From: a virus
Strand: one strand, 5' to 3'
IMG/VR virus record: IMGVR_UViG_3300006735_000013
Location: 95,579-159,578 of that record
Length of the DNA stretch: 64,000 nucleotides
Position 1 is the first letter of the stretch. Each line of letters starts with the position of its first letter. Of the stretch, positions 34,601-43,871 are shown piece by piece. The translations under genes were made by a program, and so were the position numbers. The notes beneath the pieces were generated by a model, which was not told the origin of the DNA, searched no databases, and saw only the letters and a program-made list of their open reading frames with translations.

Positions 34601-37600
34601 GCAGAATCTACAACTGAATCACTTAGATATAATTTGTTGAACAGTCTAGTGATTTCTGTGGCGCGCTCAGCTGGATAGAATCCCTCATATGGCAAAAATT
34701 TCATTGCAGCTTTGCACCTAAAATTTATTCTAGCATGCTGAATATTGTTTTTAGGGTCTTGAGGGTCCCCTGCTACCTCTTCATCATAAGTGGAAAAGTA
34801 TTTCAAGAATTCAGAATTGGAATAGCTTTTAAAGAATTGGCCGCCGACAGAAACATCTGCAGAAGACTGACTATTTGATGTGCCTGTCATAATTAAGAAG
34901 TCCGCTCCGATTGCTGGATATTCTCTCTCGCCTGATAAGATTTGCTCTGTAAATTCACTAATCCGGAATTCTGGTACTAGGGAGTGATCTTTTGACGTCT
35001 GTCTAATTTCCTCAGCATACTGATCATAAGAATCGTAGAACGGACCAAGGGTGGCGTCAGCTGCTTCCCATTTTGCCTCTCCTGCTAAGAATATTGTTTC
35101 CTCATTGACAAATTGTGGTATTCTTCTATTGTATACTGTTGAGAATGGCGGCGTGCCATAAAGATTGTTGTACCCTAAAGGAAAAGTACTGAAATCATTC
35201 TGTAAAATACCTTCTCCAGAGGATCCCTGGGCTACGTATGCATTCGGAAAGGCAGCAGTTCTTGAACTAAAAAGGCTTAAAAAGTTAGCTCCAAGATTGA
35301 AAAAAGAATTGTGAATATTTACTGGTTTTTTTGAAAAGTCCGTTCTCGCATCTAGCGGCCAAGTAGAAGAAGTTATATGACGATAAGACTCTAAATTATC
35401 TGCTCCGAAAGCACCAGCTGCTGATCCAGACTGAACAGTGCCTATGTTTATAATATCGTACTTTCCATAATGTGCTAGTCTGCTACTATCAGAATCTGTA
35501 TAGTCAACAGAGGTGGGGAAAGCTTTTAATCTCGCTGTGGTGACTAGATAATCTTTGCTGTAATTTACACTTCCAGAAAATAGTATGTCTCTTGCTGTCC
35601 TCAAAGAATCCCACGGATGGTAGTCAAACAACTCTCTTTTTCTTGTCTGACTTAGGAACATATTTTCTTCTCTAGGATAGATTGTTTCAGTATAGCAAAG
35701 CTCAACCTGCTTTCCTAGATCTAAATTATCTCCTTCGAGTTCTTCTGGTGAGGACACTGGGTTTTGTGATTCTAATGATGAAAATATGTTATCTGCAAAT
35801 GAAAAGAAACTGTGTTTCTTATCTAAAACGTGGCCCATATCTCTTAGTAACTCTTTATTTGAAAATGTTACAAAATCATTCTGTAAGGTTTCTGAACTTA
35901 TGAAAATAGAACTATTATCAATTCTTTTATCTCTGTAATATTGGTTTGTGGTAAACCAGTTTGATTCCCTATTATTTTGGTAAAGAAGTTGCCCCTCAAC
36001 GCTTGACGTAGTAAAGTACTGAGGCCTTCTAAAGTCTAGACCTGGTACCCATTCACCTGCTCTGTTTATCTGATCAGCTTCTCCTGGTCCGTGAATTACC
36101 ATTCTTATAGGAGAAAAATTTGTAGTAACGGGAGACTCTTTATAATTTTTTACTAGTCTAGACTTAGTCTGTGCAAGGACTAGTCTGTCATCACGGGCTC
36201 TTTCATACGCATCTGATAAGCCTCCTATTAGAGAGGCCCCAATGTTCATGCTTGGAGTTGTAACTGTAGTGGATATTGAGCCAGTTCCTACCAGGGGGAT
36301 ACCCAAGTAAACTCTGGATATTGTATTCGTCCTTCTATGTAAGCGCGCTATAGGATGTTGAGCGGTCCTTAGTTGTTTCCATGATGGCCAGCCATATGGA
36401 CCTTGCCTGTTCAAGATTGCAGAGTTTAGTGTTGCTGCTACGCCATGGCGTGTATCAGATTGGTTTAGCCAGGTTTCTTGCGTTTGCGAGTCGCCCGGGA
36501 CGACGAGGAGATCCGGACCATCAACAAAGTCCTGATTAATATAGTTGTTATCCGTGCTTATAGAGTTGAAAGTTATGGTGAGCGCGGAGCCTAGAGTGTT
36601 ACTTTGCGCATCTAATTGTTCATGAATATTTGTATTCAATCCAACGAAATCAACAGGAATAAAATCATCGAATGTAGTTGCAGAGACTACGCCATCTGCC
36701 GGTATGGGCGTCTCGACTCCAAAAGTTCGTCCGTATTTATGAGAAACTGTACCAGAGGATATCTCAGTATGCGCGCTTCCGTAGACACTTGCGCTAAGGA
36801 ACTGTATAGATTCACTGCTTTTGTAGTGGTTTGTTCCGGCGTTTTTGCCACCAGCGAACAATGCAGGAGCAGCCACGTTAGACAAATTGCTAGTTATTGT
36901 TGTGTTACCAGCGGTACCACCTGTTAGCTGCGTAAGAATGACCTGTATATTTGTGGCACTAACTGCATTGTATTCTGCTTTTATTTTTCCAAAATGGGCA
37001 CTTGGAAAACCGAGTTCTCTATCAATTTGATCTGCAAGACTCTGGGCACTAGTGGCGCCGGGTGAAAGTCCCGAAGTTGGTGCGCTAATTACTGTTGAAG
37101 ATGTTATTGATCCTGTTGACGCAAAATAAGTAACTTCTGTCCCATCAAAAGAAGTTAGGGTTATTTTCTCCCCATTAGATGGGGCAGTGTTAGCGTCTGT
37201 AAACGTTATGATTGCCGTAGCTGCAGTGGCGCCAAAAGGAATACTTGAAGATATTGCAAAATTATGCTGATGTCCGAAGCCTGCATTTTTCTTAACAAAA
37301 TCAAATTTAGTATTCATAGCACTTGCAGTTATCCAAGAATAACTAAAATCATTCTGTGGAATTGGATGCTGTACAAAAAAGTTATCTTGCTTTGTCTTTT
37401 GTGAGTATGTTCCCGTTACATAAAGGTTGTTTCTATTTGTCATGTGCACAGAAGCCTGTGTTGCAGACCCTGAACGATATCCGCGCTTTTCTGTCTTCTC
37501 TGAATGTAACTTATTTAGAGGGTCTCTTACTGAAAGATTTCTATAGTTTATTGTATTATATATCGAAAACTCTCCCGTCTCCTTATCCCTGCCATACGCT

Positions 37601-40600
37601 CCCTGAGTTTCTGGCCCTCCAGGAGAGGAGAAAGTATTAACTATAACATGCTCGTTTCTAGCTCTAATTGGAGTCTTGTAATCTGGTAAACCAGATATGT
37701 AATTACTAGATACTGGTAAAATACTAAAACTGGATGTCTCCGCCAGATGCCTATTGTTGGCGCTGCGGCCGGCTGTCATAACAATATCATAATCGTGGCT
37801 ATAGTTGCCAAGTGCATTTGGAAGAGATCCTGTTGTTGATTTTATATTCTGAAATATATATGCAGAATTGATGCCCGTGCCTCTTTCGTACAGTGAACGA
37901 GCCCCAGAAGCTTGCTCTATGGTCATCTTGTTAGTTGACAAAGTGATTTTATATGCTTCTGGGCGATCAATATCCGGCGTGTTGATTAACACTCTTCTAT
38001 GTGGCATGCCACCGTTGTGAATTCTAGAGAACGTCGATTGTATTGACGGTACATTATCATCATGATTATTAGTTATCTTTAGCTTATCTTTGAACAAGCC
38101 AGTATTTGGCGAAGGCGCTGATGAACTGTACATGCTAAATGGCAACAACATATCGGAGTCTGCGTCTAAATAGCTTACTGTTTCTGTTACGTTTGTCTTT
38201 GCAGAATAAACCTTTTCGGCTTGTGGAGATAGAACATCATCGCAAACCTTAAATTCGTATATATCAGATTTGTTAATAACTATACTCTTGCCAGTGTTTA
38301 CAAGCTTGTAAAGCTCCTTGTTCTTGTTTGCATTTCTGTTCGAACCTATCTCTATTGTCTTTATATTATCGCCAGTAAATCGATATGGACGTGAGAGTCT
38401 TCTAAGTGCGTAAGTGGAGCCACTAACATCAGTTACTGATATTCTTCTCAGATCTTCCCTCTTTGCATCTAGGTCTGTGGATACCTTATGATCGTCCTCT
38501 CTATCCGCCCTCTCTTTCCACCATAAACAGTTGTCAGACTGGCTGTCTGACAATGGGGCATGCCCATGCTCCCAATCATATAAAAGTTCGTTTACGCCAA
38601 GGATTTGGCCACTTATTTTAGGGTCTTTATATTCTAACTGAGGTGACTGGTGCTTGTATTTGTTTCTCTCAAACGTATGGCTTTCAACCGTGTCCTCTAA
38701 GCCGACGTGCATAGCCGAAGTAGCCGGTTGTAACTGCTCTAACATTTTCCCTAAAGCTGAATCTATCCACTTATAGTATTCTATAAACCTCTCAAGAGAT
38801 ATATCATTTTCAACTTTTGAGAAAAATTTGTCTCTAAGTTTCTCTAAAGACTTATACTCTTGCCTGTATTTATATACTGGTTCACCTATTATTTCATTAT
38901 AAGCAGAGACTCCAGCTATCATATTCAACATTTCTCTTGAAATTGCCTGATACATACTTTTTTCAAAAGTGTAAAGGTAGGTTATTGGCCTACTTTCAAG
39001 CTCAAAAGATTCTATTTCTCTGCTTTTTATTTCCACTTTAGATCTGGAATAAAGATTATCGATTGGTATGTGTCTTATACTGTCTGGGAACTCTACCTGT
39101 GTGATAGTTTCTTGATTTTGTAAGTTGTAAGTTACCCCTGGGTACTTATATCCTAGTGCTCCGTACGAAACTATATCCCTTACTGACCCACTTGAATGAT
39201 CGTAAACCAAAGTTGTATTTGCATCCAGATTGTCAACTTCTTCAAATTGCCAATGCAAAACTAGAGAATCACTGCTGTCAATATTGTCTCCTTGGTTTGA
39301 TTTTCTGTTTTCTAGCGGATTCAGGCGGCCGAGGTTTTCAGCATTTTGAGCATGAAGTTGTAATTCTGAGTCATTTATATAATCATCCCAATAACTAAAT
39401 GATATTATCTTGCAGTCACTGCTATTAATAAGCGATCCAGTAACTCCCTGCCTATTTGCACCAAGGAATACGCTCTTGTTTCCTGATAGGATGTTTTGAA
39501 AATTGGTCGAACTAATTGAAGAAGATAGATGAAAGCTTGATATTTTAAGATCCTGCTCATATTGGTACCCAACAAATTCAACCTTATATTTCTTATCAGA
39601 TGTGAGCTTGTTGTTCACATTATAAAATGACGCGTCAGTATCTTCCGAAAATCTTATCGATAAAAACCAAGGCTTATTGGTAAAGACTTCCCTAAAATAA
39701 TCTGTGGTTATTTCAGTAAAAACCCCTGATGATGATGATAAGTTAAATTTTGCGCCGTTGTTCGTTTTCTTTGACTTCACTGCGGTGACAACTAAGCCGG
39801 AATTGTTGTTTGCCGTAATTTCCAAAACATTTCCCGTAACCTCGTTCATGCCAAAAATAGAAGTTGTTAGATCGGTACTATTATCACTTGTTAGAGCAGG
39901 CATAAAGGCCTTGCACTCCATAGTAAAAGCAGCTGGAGTAGCCTTTCCTCCAATATAGTTCCTCTCTTCTGATGTACTAGCAGTTTGATGTAGCGTTACA
40001 TTTCTATTCGAACCTGTAAAAGATAACAGTTGAGCACCGTAGGCCTCGTATATCGGTTCATCTTTTATTTCTTTTTCAATGTTTTGTGCATAAACATTTG
40101 GTATTACTAGTTTTTCGTCTACCCCAAAACATCTTATAAGGTTTCTAAAAGATTCATAAGTGCCTTTTGTTTTATAAATCTTTGGAAGATTTATGTGTAT
40201 TGCGTTTAATATTCTGTTCTTTACCGCTTCTGCTTTTGAGTGTATAAAGTGGTGTGACAGTCCGTTATTTTTGTCAACAAGATCAAATTTTAGATTATAG
40301 AAAAACTCATTTATATCAGTCTTATTAGTTACGGGACTCTCTTCAACAGAAAAATTTCTGCTTATAAGGTTTTGCACTGAAAAATTCTCTTCCGACTGCA
40401 GCAGGCCATAAGATAGATCAAAGTCACCTGAACATCCCAGAAGAGTACTAAAATTTTCAGAGTGATTTGCTGACCCCTTTGAGTAAACGAAATCTTTATA
40501 TTGTGTGAAGCCTATTCTAGGCACGCCATCTATCATCATTCTAATAGAGTCAAATTTTTCAGCGATGGTCTGAAGCAGAATAGAGAAATTGCTGTCTAGA

Positions 40601-42024
40601 TTACTCGAACCCTCTTTTGTCTCATAAGCCCATTGGGGCACTGTCTTGAAAATCGAGCTATTATTTCTCTTGTCGTAAGCTTTTCCTATCTCTATTAGTT
40701 CTGATAGTTTTGAGGTTACCAAGCTAGATTTTGAGTTTAGTATAGGATCCCCAACTTCAGATTGTGTTGTTACTGAAGCCTTTGTTATTGCTGATGACGC
40801 ATTCCTATTTGATGAGGCGTATCCAACAAATTCACCGTTGTTAAGTCTTCCTGAATAATCTAGCACTACCTTATCTTGGCTGGTGATGCCTGTTATACCT
40901 TCGTTGAATTTATAAGAAACCCCTAAGACACTATCGATTGTCTCTGTGTCTGTGGCGCCGTTTACCGAGAAATCATAATAATTACCTATCTCTTCTGCCG
41001 TTCTTTTGGTTTTCCAAAACCTAAAACTATCAACAGATCCACTAAATTGGCCATAGCCCAAGCCGCCAGTGGAATTCTTTTGAGCGCGTAATGCGCCGAT
41101 GGCACCATTAAAGTAACCTGTCACTGCGCCGAAAGAGGGCGCGCTGACCGTTGTTGTGCTATTATATATACCATCAATATAGAAATCTAAGAGAAGATTT
41201 GATCCAGTGTGAAAGGTCGATATTGCATAGTGATGAAAGTTTCCATCCGCGACGGCTGCAGAAGTAACTCCGCTGCCTATCTGCTGCCTGTCGGCGCCGG
41301 CGGTACCAGACATACAAGTAACATAAAATGGTGAGCCCGCGCTAGAACTCAGTTCTACTAAAAACCTGCCATAGGATGAGTTCCCTTCTGCAAAGTCTAT
41401 GGTGTGAGAATCAAAGACGACTTCTGTTTGTGTATTTGCATCTGAAACAAATGCATCTTTTTTCATCCAAAATTCTACAGTGTTTCCTTTAGACGCATCT
41501 ATTTTAAGATTACTACCTCTTTGGGTTGAGGAATCAAACACGCTACCTATGTAGGGTCCTCCAGAAAACTTTATATATTGTGGGTTGTTTGATAATCCAT
41601 ATCTTCCAGAAGTGGCAGCAGTGGTACCCCAGCCAGAAGCTGCAATGTCAACATATCCAGTTGTTTTTGGATATTCATGCTGCAATATTGCCAGGTCAAT
41701 CGCGCTAGCGCTCAGAGACCAGTTGATTTTTTCTAGCGCTGAGCCGTCGTAAGGGTATGAATCAGAAATGTATGAGAAAGCAGACTCATAATATTTCTCT
41801 GCGCTGCCGTAGACTGCCCAGGTTGAAGGGTCTCGGACATCTACAGAAGGTATAACCCTTTCCAATAGCTTTCTATAGGCCTCTGGGAATCCGTTTGAGC
41901 TTAGAGTGCTGTTTCTTTGGTCTGCATCTGCTGATGACAGCGCAGCTCTTTCGTTTCCTTGAAACGTTTTCGCTCTAATTGCTTCTTCTATGGAGTTAGG
42001 GAGATCATTATCTTTTCTTTTCAT
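31606..42024 (-). CDS. Giant virion protein with LamG-like domains (3472 aa)
   Basis: At 10.4 kb this is the second largest gene here. After a charged start, G-S-A-E-K-Y-Y-E-S-A-F-S-Y-I near 73-86 leads to a concanavalin/LamG-like jelly roll (about 145-365: N-T-V-E-F-W-M, D-G-N-F-H-H-Y-A-I, F-Y-I-D-G-I-Y, S-V-D-S-F-R-F-W). A second, weaker LamG-like region lies at about 660-910 (F-T-M-E-C, W-F-L-S-I-R-F, I-I-S-F-S-Y-W-D-D). Around 1595-1735 is a beta domain also found in the neighbouring 616-aa protein. The remainder is Ser/Thr/Asn-rich, with Gly/Ser beta stretches at about 2650-2920. LamG domains often bind glycans, so host adsorption is plausible. Start ATG 42024 overlaps the previous stop (ATGA). 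Confidence 0.65.
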   Translation of the reverse strand: MKRKDNDLPNSIEEAIRAKTFQGNERAALSSADADQRNSTLSSNGFPEAYRKLLERVIPSVDVRDPSTWAVYGSAEKYYESAFSYISDSYPYDGSALEKINWSLSASAIDLAILQHEYPKTTGYVDIAASGWGTTAATSGRYGLSNNPQYIKFSGGPYIGSVFDSSTQRGSNLKIDASKGNTVEFWMKKDAFVSDANTQTEVVFDSHTIDFAEGNSSYGRFLVELSSSAGSPFYVTCMSGTAGADRQQIGSGVTSAAVADGNFHHYAISTFHTGSNLLLDFYIDGIYNSTTTVSAPSFGAVTGYFNGAIGALRAQKNSTGGLGYGQFSGSVDSFRFWKTKRTAEEIGNYYDFSVNGATDTETIDSVLGVSYKFNEGITGITSQDKVVLDYSGRLNNGEFVGYASSNRNASSAITKASVTTQSEVGDPILNSKSSLVTSKLSELIEIGKAYDKRNNSSIFKTVPQWAYETKEGSSNLDSNFSILLQTIAEKFDSIRMMIDGVPRIGFTQYKDFVYSKGSANHSENFSTLLGCSGDFDLSYGLLQSEENFSVQNLISRNFSVEESPVTNKTDINEFFYNLKFDLVDKNNGLSHHFIHSKAEAVKNRILNAIHINLPKIYKTKGTYESFRNLIRCFGVDEKLVIPNVYAQNIEKEIKDEPIYEAYGAQLLSFTGSNRNVTLHQTASTSEERNYIGGKATPAAFTMECKAFMPALTSDNSTDLTTSIFGMNEVTGNVLEITANNNSGLVVTAVKSKKTNNGAKFNLSSSSGVFTEITTDYFREVFTNKPWFLSIRFSEDTDASFYNVNNKLTSDKKYKVEFVGYQYEQDLKISSFHLSSSISSTNFQNILSGNKSVFLGANRQGVTGSLINSSDCKIISFSYWDDYINDSELQLHAQNAENLGRLNPLENRKSNQGDNIDSSDSLVLHWQFEEVDNLDANTTLVYDHSSGSVRDIVSYGALGYKYPGVTYNLQNQETITQVEFPDSIRHIPIDNLYSRSKVEIKSREIESFELESRPITYLYTFEKSMYQAISREMLNMIAGVSAYNEIIGEPVYKYRQEYKSLEKLRDKFFSKVENDISLERFIEYYKWIDSALGKMLEQLQPATSAMHVGLEDTVESHTFERNKYKHQSPQLEYKDPKISGQILGVNELLYDWEHGHAPLSDSQSDNCLWWKERADREDDHKVSTDLDAKREDLRRISVTDVSGSTYALRRLSRPYRFTGDNIKTIEIGSNRNANKNKELYKLVNTGKSIVINKSDIYEFKVCDDVLSPQAEKVYSAKTNVTETVSYLDADSDMLLPFSMYSSSAPSPNTGLFKDKLKITNNHDDNVPSIQSTFSRIHNGGMPHRRVLINTPDIDRPEAYKITLSTNKMTIEQASGARSLYERGTGINSAYIFQNIKSTTGSLPNALGNYSHDYDIVMTAGRSANNRHLAETSSFSILPVSSNYISGLPDYKTPIRARNEHVIVNTFSSPGGPETQGAYGRDKETGEFSIYNTINYRNLSVRDPLNKLHSEKTEKRGYRSGSATQASVHMTNRNNLYVTGTYSQKTKQDNFFVQHPIPQNDFSYSWITASAMNTKFDFVKKNAGFGHQHNFAISSSIPFGATAATAIITFTDANTAPSNGEKITLTSFDGTEVTYFASTGSITSSTVISAPTSGLSPGATSAQSLADQIDRELGFPSAHFGKIKAEYNAVSATNIQVILTQLTGGTAGNTTITSNLSNVAAPALFAGGKNAGTNHYKSSESIQFLSASVYGSAHTEISSGTVSHKYGRTFGVETPIPADGVVSATTFDDFIPVDFVGLNTNIHEQLDAQSNTLGSALTITFNSISTDNNYINQDFVDGPDLLVVPGDSQTQETWLNQSDTRHGVAATLNSAILNRQGPYGWPSWKQLRTAQHPIARLHRRTNTISRVYLGIPLVGTGSISTTVTTPSMNIGASLIGGLSDAYERARDDRLVLAQTKSRLVKNYKESPVTTNFSPIRMVIHGPGEADQINRAGEWVPGLDFRRPQYFTTSSVEGQLLYQNNRESNWFTTNQYYRDKRIDNSSIFISSETLQNDFVTFSNKELLRDMGHVLDKKHSFFSFADNIFSSLESQNPVSSPEELEGDNLDLGKQVELCYTETIYPREENMFLSQTRKRELFDYHPWDSLRTARDILFSGSVNYSKDYLVTTARLKAFPTSVDYTDSDSSRLAHYGKYDIINIGTVQSGSAAGAFGADNLESYRHITSSTWPLDARTDFSKKPVNIHNSFFNLGANFLSLFSSRTAAFPNAYVAQGSSGEGILQNDFSTFPLGYNNLYGTPPFSTVYNRRIPQFVNEETIFLAGEAKWEAADATLGPFYDSYDQYAEEIRQTSKDHSLVPEFRISEFTEQILSGEREYPAIGADFLIMTGTSNSQSSADVSVGGQFFKSYSNSEFLKYFSTYDEEVAGDPQDPKNNIQHARINFRCKAAMKFLPYEGFYPAERATEITRLFNKLYLSDSVVDSARIGRIPQDLKANQVYRFAKLRANASRYQVTKPLFGPGILFNSIKAGLAVDYPIFFTDYSSVITQFESSASLGVAIQDFKSLNISSTSNFTGSIINDTADGDTGIPRIKSYTTSRVEFEDMLNPVNLYGETVYDNEPHPSASLVYGNDQWHKIIERPTTFGGLNNADMSQRLGLRLNNTREALSRQLLPYTLAMQNFAAESVNFFVEDGHLTTIMSKPVDETFVSGTTYKMKVRVTNVDTTMYDRHSAFGPPVDDSGDGVQVTNYTANTPGTRASVEFAFRDWEADAAQIKSIVAENANNVLPSISWNVNSVSGSSGGDITFYNSATYTPTLASTAKQMYVDLSSFSIDVGKNLATAFSSSIDLSGSVLNATGGTGGVGYLWQITKTDATVKLEMNNIGATGSSFRWSFEPWKQGGVTYQWNGTLISASSPTTPFSNGTEPPASLWTSSVSTSKSEHGFMPYVPPYLDPNADPYVEISFTPSETKKYEAKDIIQDSTFEYYNFHKDPTNKSTNTNYVHAMSLSASLNLGLCVSLRTDNVETIEDSKQRGKAANRFDINQNKKLSRWAIQTKWETPVLDFSFVTASAIDLATGQVTQTSGSPWKEKYWDSYYERGRSNASATIGNFLTCSVGMWHQNGSAINPNSQKGYFLRVEDVTGSAGSPGLASKLGFNAEEEQSTAVLKKAKNYRSRIGSVENKKVVKEAIVAIPYVIREDEDNKVDFVKFNQQFYDQAVNNIQIVKQEMATKPLSDSEEIQSIRDYQRFTKTIDRKTKEPQSDCPVDAIEYQLLMMEEFILPPEFDFVNTSREFQVHHDLEPFMMYFFQFHASFDRQDLANIWQNMYPVSANSTASPRYSQTNKRVPGRLRVHGDVSYVSHYLETIDVSGQNLSPVDSPRDLFSPFGDKNKTRWLVFKVKQRGKTNLEEIRKASIDPRVSNVEKLEYVKNSKESFTDDTLPAGTAGLQQDGTMSVQYNWPYDYFSFVELIKLETKIDSFNFKKQ

Positions 42025-43871
42025 GGGTCTACTCTAAATTTGAACTTTTCCTGCTGCTCTGTATAATTAGAGCCGTCTTTTGAAACAAAAGATATTTCAT
42101 ATGCATTATTGGGCTCAAGTATGCTCATATCTAAATCAAAGTGAGAGCCACTAACATCATATGATAAAGAAGAATAACTAGGTACGCTTCCTGTTGAATA
42201 CGATATTACATCAAAATTATCTGAAACTTTAGTTATTTTGTAATAAAGATCCCTTATCGTGTTTACGGGCGCTGTGCTGCGGGCTTTCGTATATACAGTT
42301 GGTTGCCAGTTTTTGTTCCTAGTGTACACTCTAAGCGTTGCCTTCTCGCTCTGTAAGTAGGTATCCTTTAGATTGGTTATCGATAACTTGTAGCTGGGAG
42401 TTTCATAATGATTGTCTGGACTCTCAGTGTGGACTGTAAACCCCGAACCTGTTGCTAGCGTAGAATCCAGATGACTTGTTGAAGAGGACCATACATCGTA
42501 TAAGTAACTGGCTGTTCCAGCATAAGCAAATTGCGCCTTATATACCCCCTTGCTTTCGCGGCTGGCAGTTATAAACTGTAAGGGGGCATCTGATACACCT
42601 CCTGCGCTAGGTGAGAGTGATTCTGCTCTCAAGAAAGTGCTTCCCAATTCATCTTTGTGATAAAGACTAGCAACAATTGTTGTATTACTTCCTGTGGGTA
42701 TATCAGATAGCTGTCCCCTAACTCGATTATAAAAATAAATACTATTCAAGTTGTCAGCAGCAGGCGCCAAAGAACTAGACTTAAGTATATAGCCTCTGTC
42801 ATCTCTTATCGAACCATCCCACTGAGCTTCAATTTTAGGCTTTAGAAAGAATTCATGAGAACTTCTAGAATAAAACTTTTTAGTATAATAAGAGTGTTCG
42901 CGTGAGCCATCTTCATATGTGTGGTCAAGCTTTAGTAACACTCCGTAATTTGGCATTCCGGTGCCACCATCAAAGCTGTTGTAAGTTATTCTTGCTGGCG
43001 GAGCAGAAGTGGAAACAACCGTGTTTCCATGTAAACCAGCAACTGATTGGGTGAGAGACAAATATGCTCCTTCGAGCGTTGTCTGCAATGTACCTGAAAA
43101 ATCTCCAGATATTGAATCTTTTAGTGCACTTATTGTTCCCTCTTTTGAGCCGCTCAATTTTAAGAAAACTGATTGGCCCAAAGAATATCCCGAAGACGTT
43201 ATAAAGGTGTAGGTCACTTCTTCCCCTTCATGCGATCTTAGTTTGATTATATCATTTTCATTCAAATTACTTACTAGGTTTATGCTACCAGTAGCACGGA
43301 GGGCAGCATCATTATTATATTTTACCCACTCCTCAACTAAGCCTGTTATATCAATATTGACATCTTCGGTACCCTGTTTTAAAAATTGGTTATATTCAAG
43401 AGGTATCACACTTGAGGTAACAAAGTCGCTGCTTACAAAGTCCGAACCTGTACTGTGCCATGCAATTCCAGTAGAAGCTGAAAGCCAGTTGCTGGATTCA
43501 AGATCTAGATAGTTTTCCATGTCGAGGCCGTCACCTTCATTCCAAGATCTTGCCAAAAGGTGCACAGACAATTGGTAGTCTTCTGGTGTTGTCTGTCCGT
43601 GTGAAACGTTATGTACTCGAAGCTTATAGTTTACAGATCCTGATTGAGGCAGGACATCGATGGACCTATCTGTTGCTATCTCACTGACTGGAAACTGCAT
43701 CAGGACGCGGGTCTTTTCAACTGAGCTGCTGGCAGCTTGACCATATATTGAAAATATCTCTAAGATATCAGACGCGCCCATGTTGGCCTTTGTAGATCTG
43801 GCAGATAAATTCTCCCTATATGCAGTTGAGATTGTGTTATCTTTTTCTGAATTATATCTTTTAATACTCAT
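42021..43871 (-). CDS. Virion protein with DNRLRE-like N-terminal domain
   Basis: The start is chosen at ATG 43871 (616 aa), which overlaps the gp6 stop (TAATG), rather than a longer frame to 43919. The N-terminal 170 residues (L-E-I-F...R-V-L-M-Q-F-P-V-S-E-I, Y-K-L-R-V-H-N-V, L-S-V-H-L-L-A-R-S-W-N-E-G-D-G) resemble a DNRLRE-type beta sandwich seen in surface and fibre proteins. About residues 195-310 form a beta domain shared with the adjacent giant protein. The C-terminal part has repeated Ig-like strand patterns. It lies directly after gp6 and before the 3472-aa gene, so it may attach fibres to the baseplate. No enzyme motif is seen. Confidence 0.6.
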   Translation of the reverse strand: MSIKRYNSEKDNTISTAYRENLSARSTKANMGASDILEIFSIYGQAASSSVEKTRVLMQFPVSEIATDRSIDVLPQSGSVNYKLRVHNVSHGQTTPEDYQLSVHLLARSWNEGDGLDMENYLDLESSNWLSASTGIAWHSTGSDFVSSDFVTSSVIPLEYNQFLKQGTEDVNIDITGLVEEWVKYNNDAALRATGSINLVSNLNENDIIKLRSHEGEEVTYTFITSSGYSLGQSVFLKLSGSKEGTISALKDSISGDFSGTLQTTLEGAYLSLTQSVAGLHGNTVVSTSAPPARITYNSFDGGTGMPNYGVLLKLDHTYEDGSREHSYYTKKFYSRSSHEFFLKPKIEAQWDGSIRDDRGYILKSSSLAPAADNLNSIYFYNRVRGQLSDIPTGSNTTIVASLYHKDELGSTFLRAESLSPSAGGVSDAPLQFITASRESKGVYKAQFAYAGTASYLYDVWSSSTSHLDSTLATGSGFTVHTESPDNHYETPSYKLSITNLKDTYLQSEKATLRVYTRNKNWQPTVYTKARSTAPVNTIRDLYYKITKVSDNFDVISYSTGSVPSYSSLSYDVSGSHFDLDMSILEPNNAYEISFVSKDGSNYTEQQEKFKFRVDP

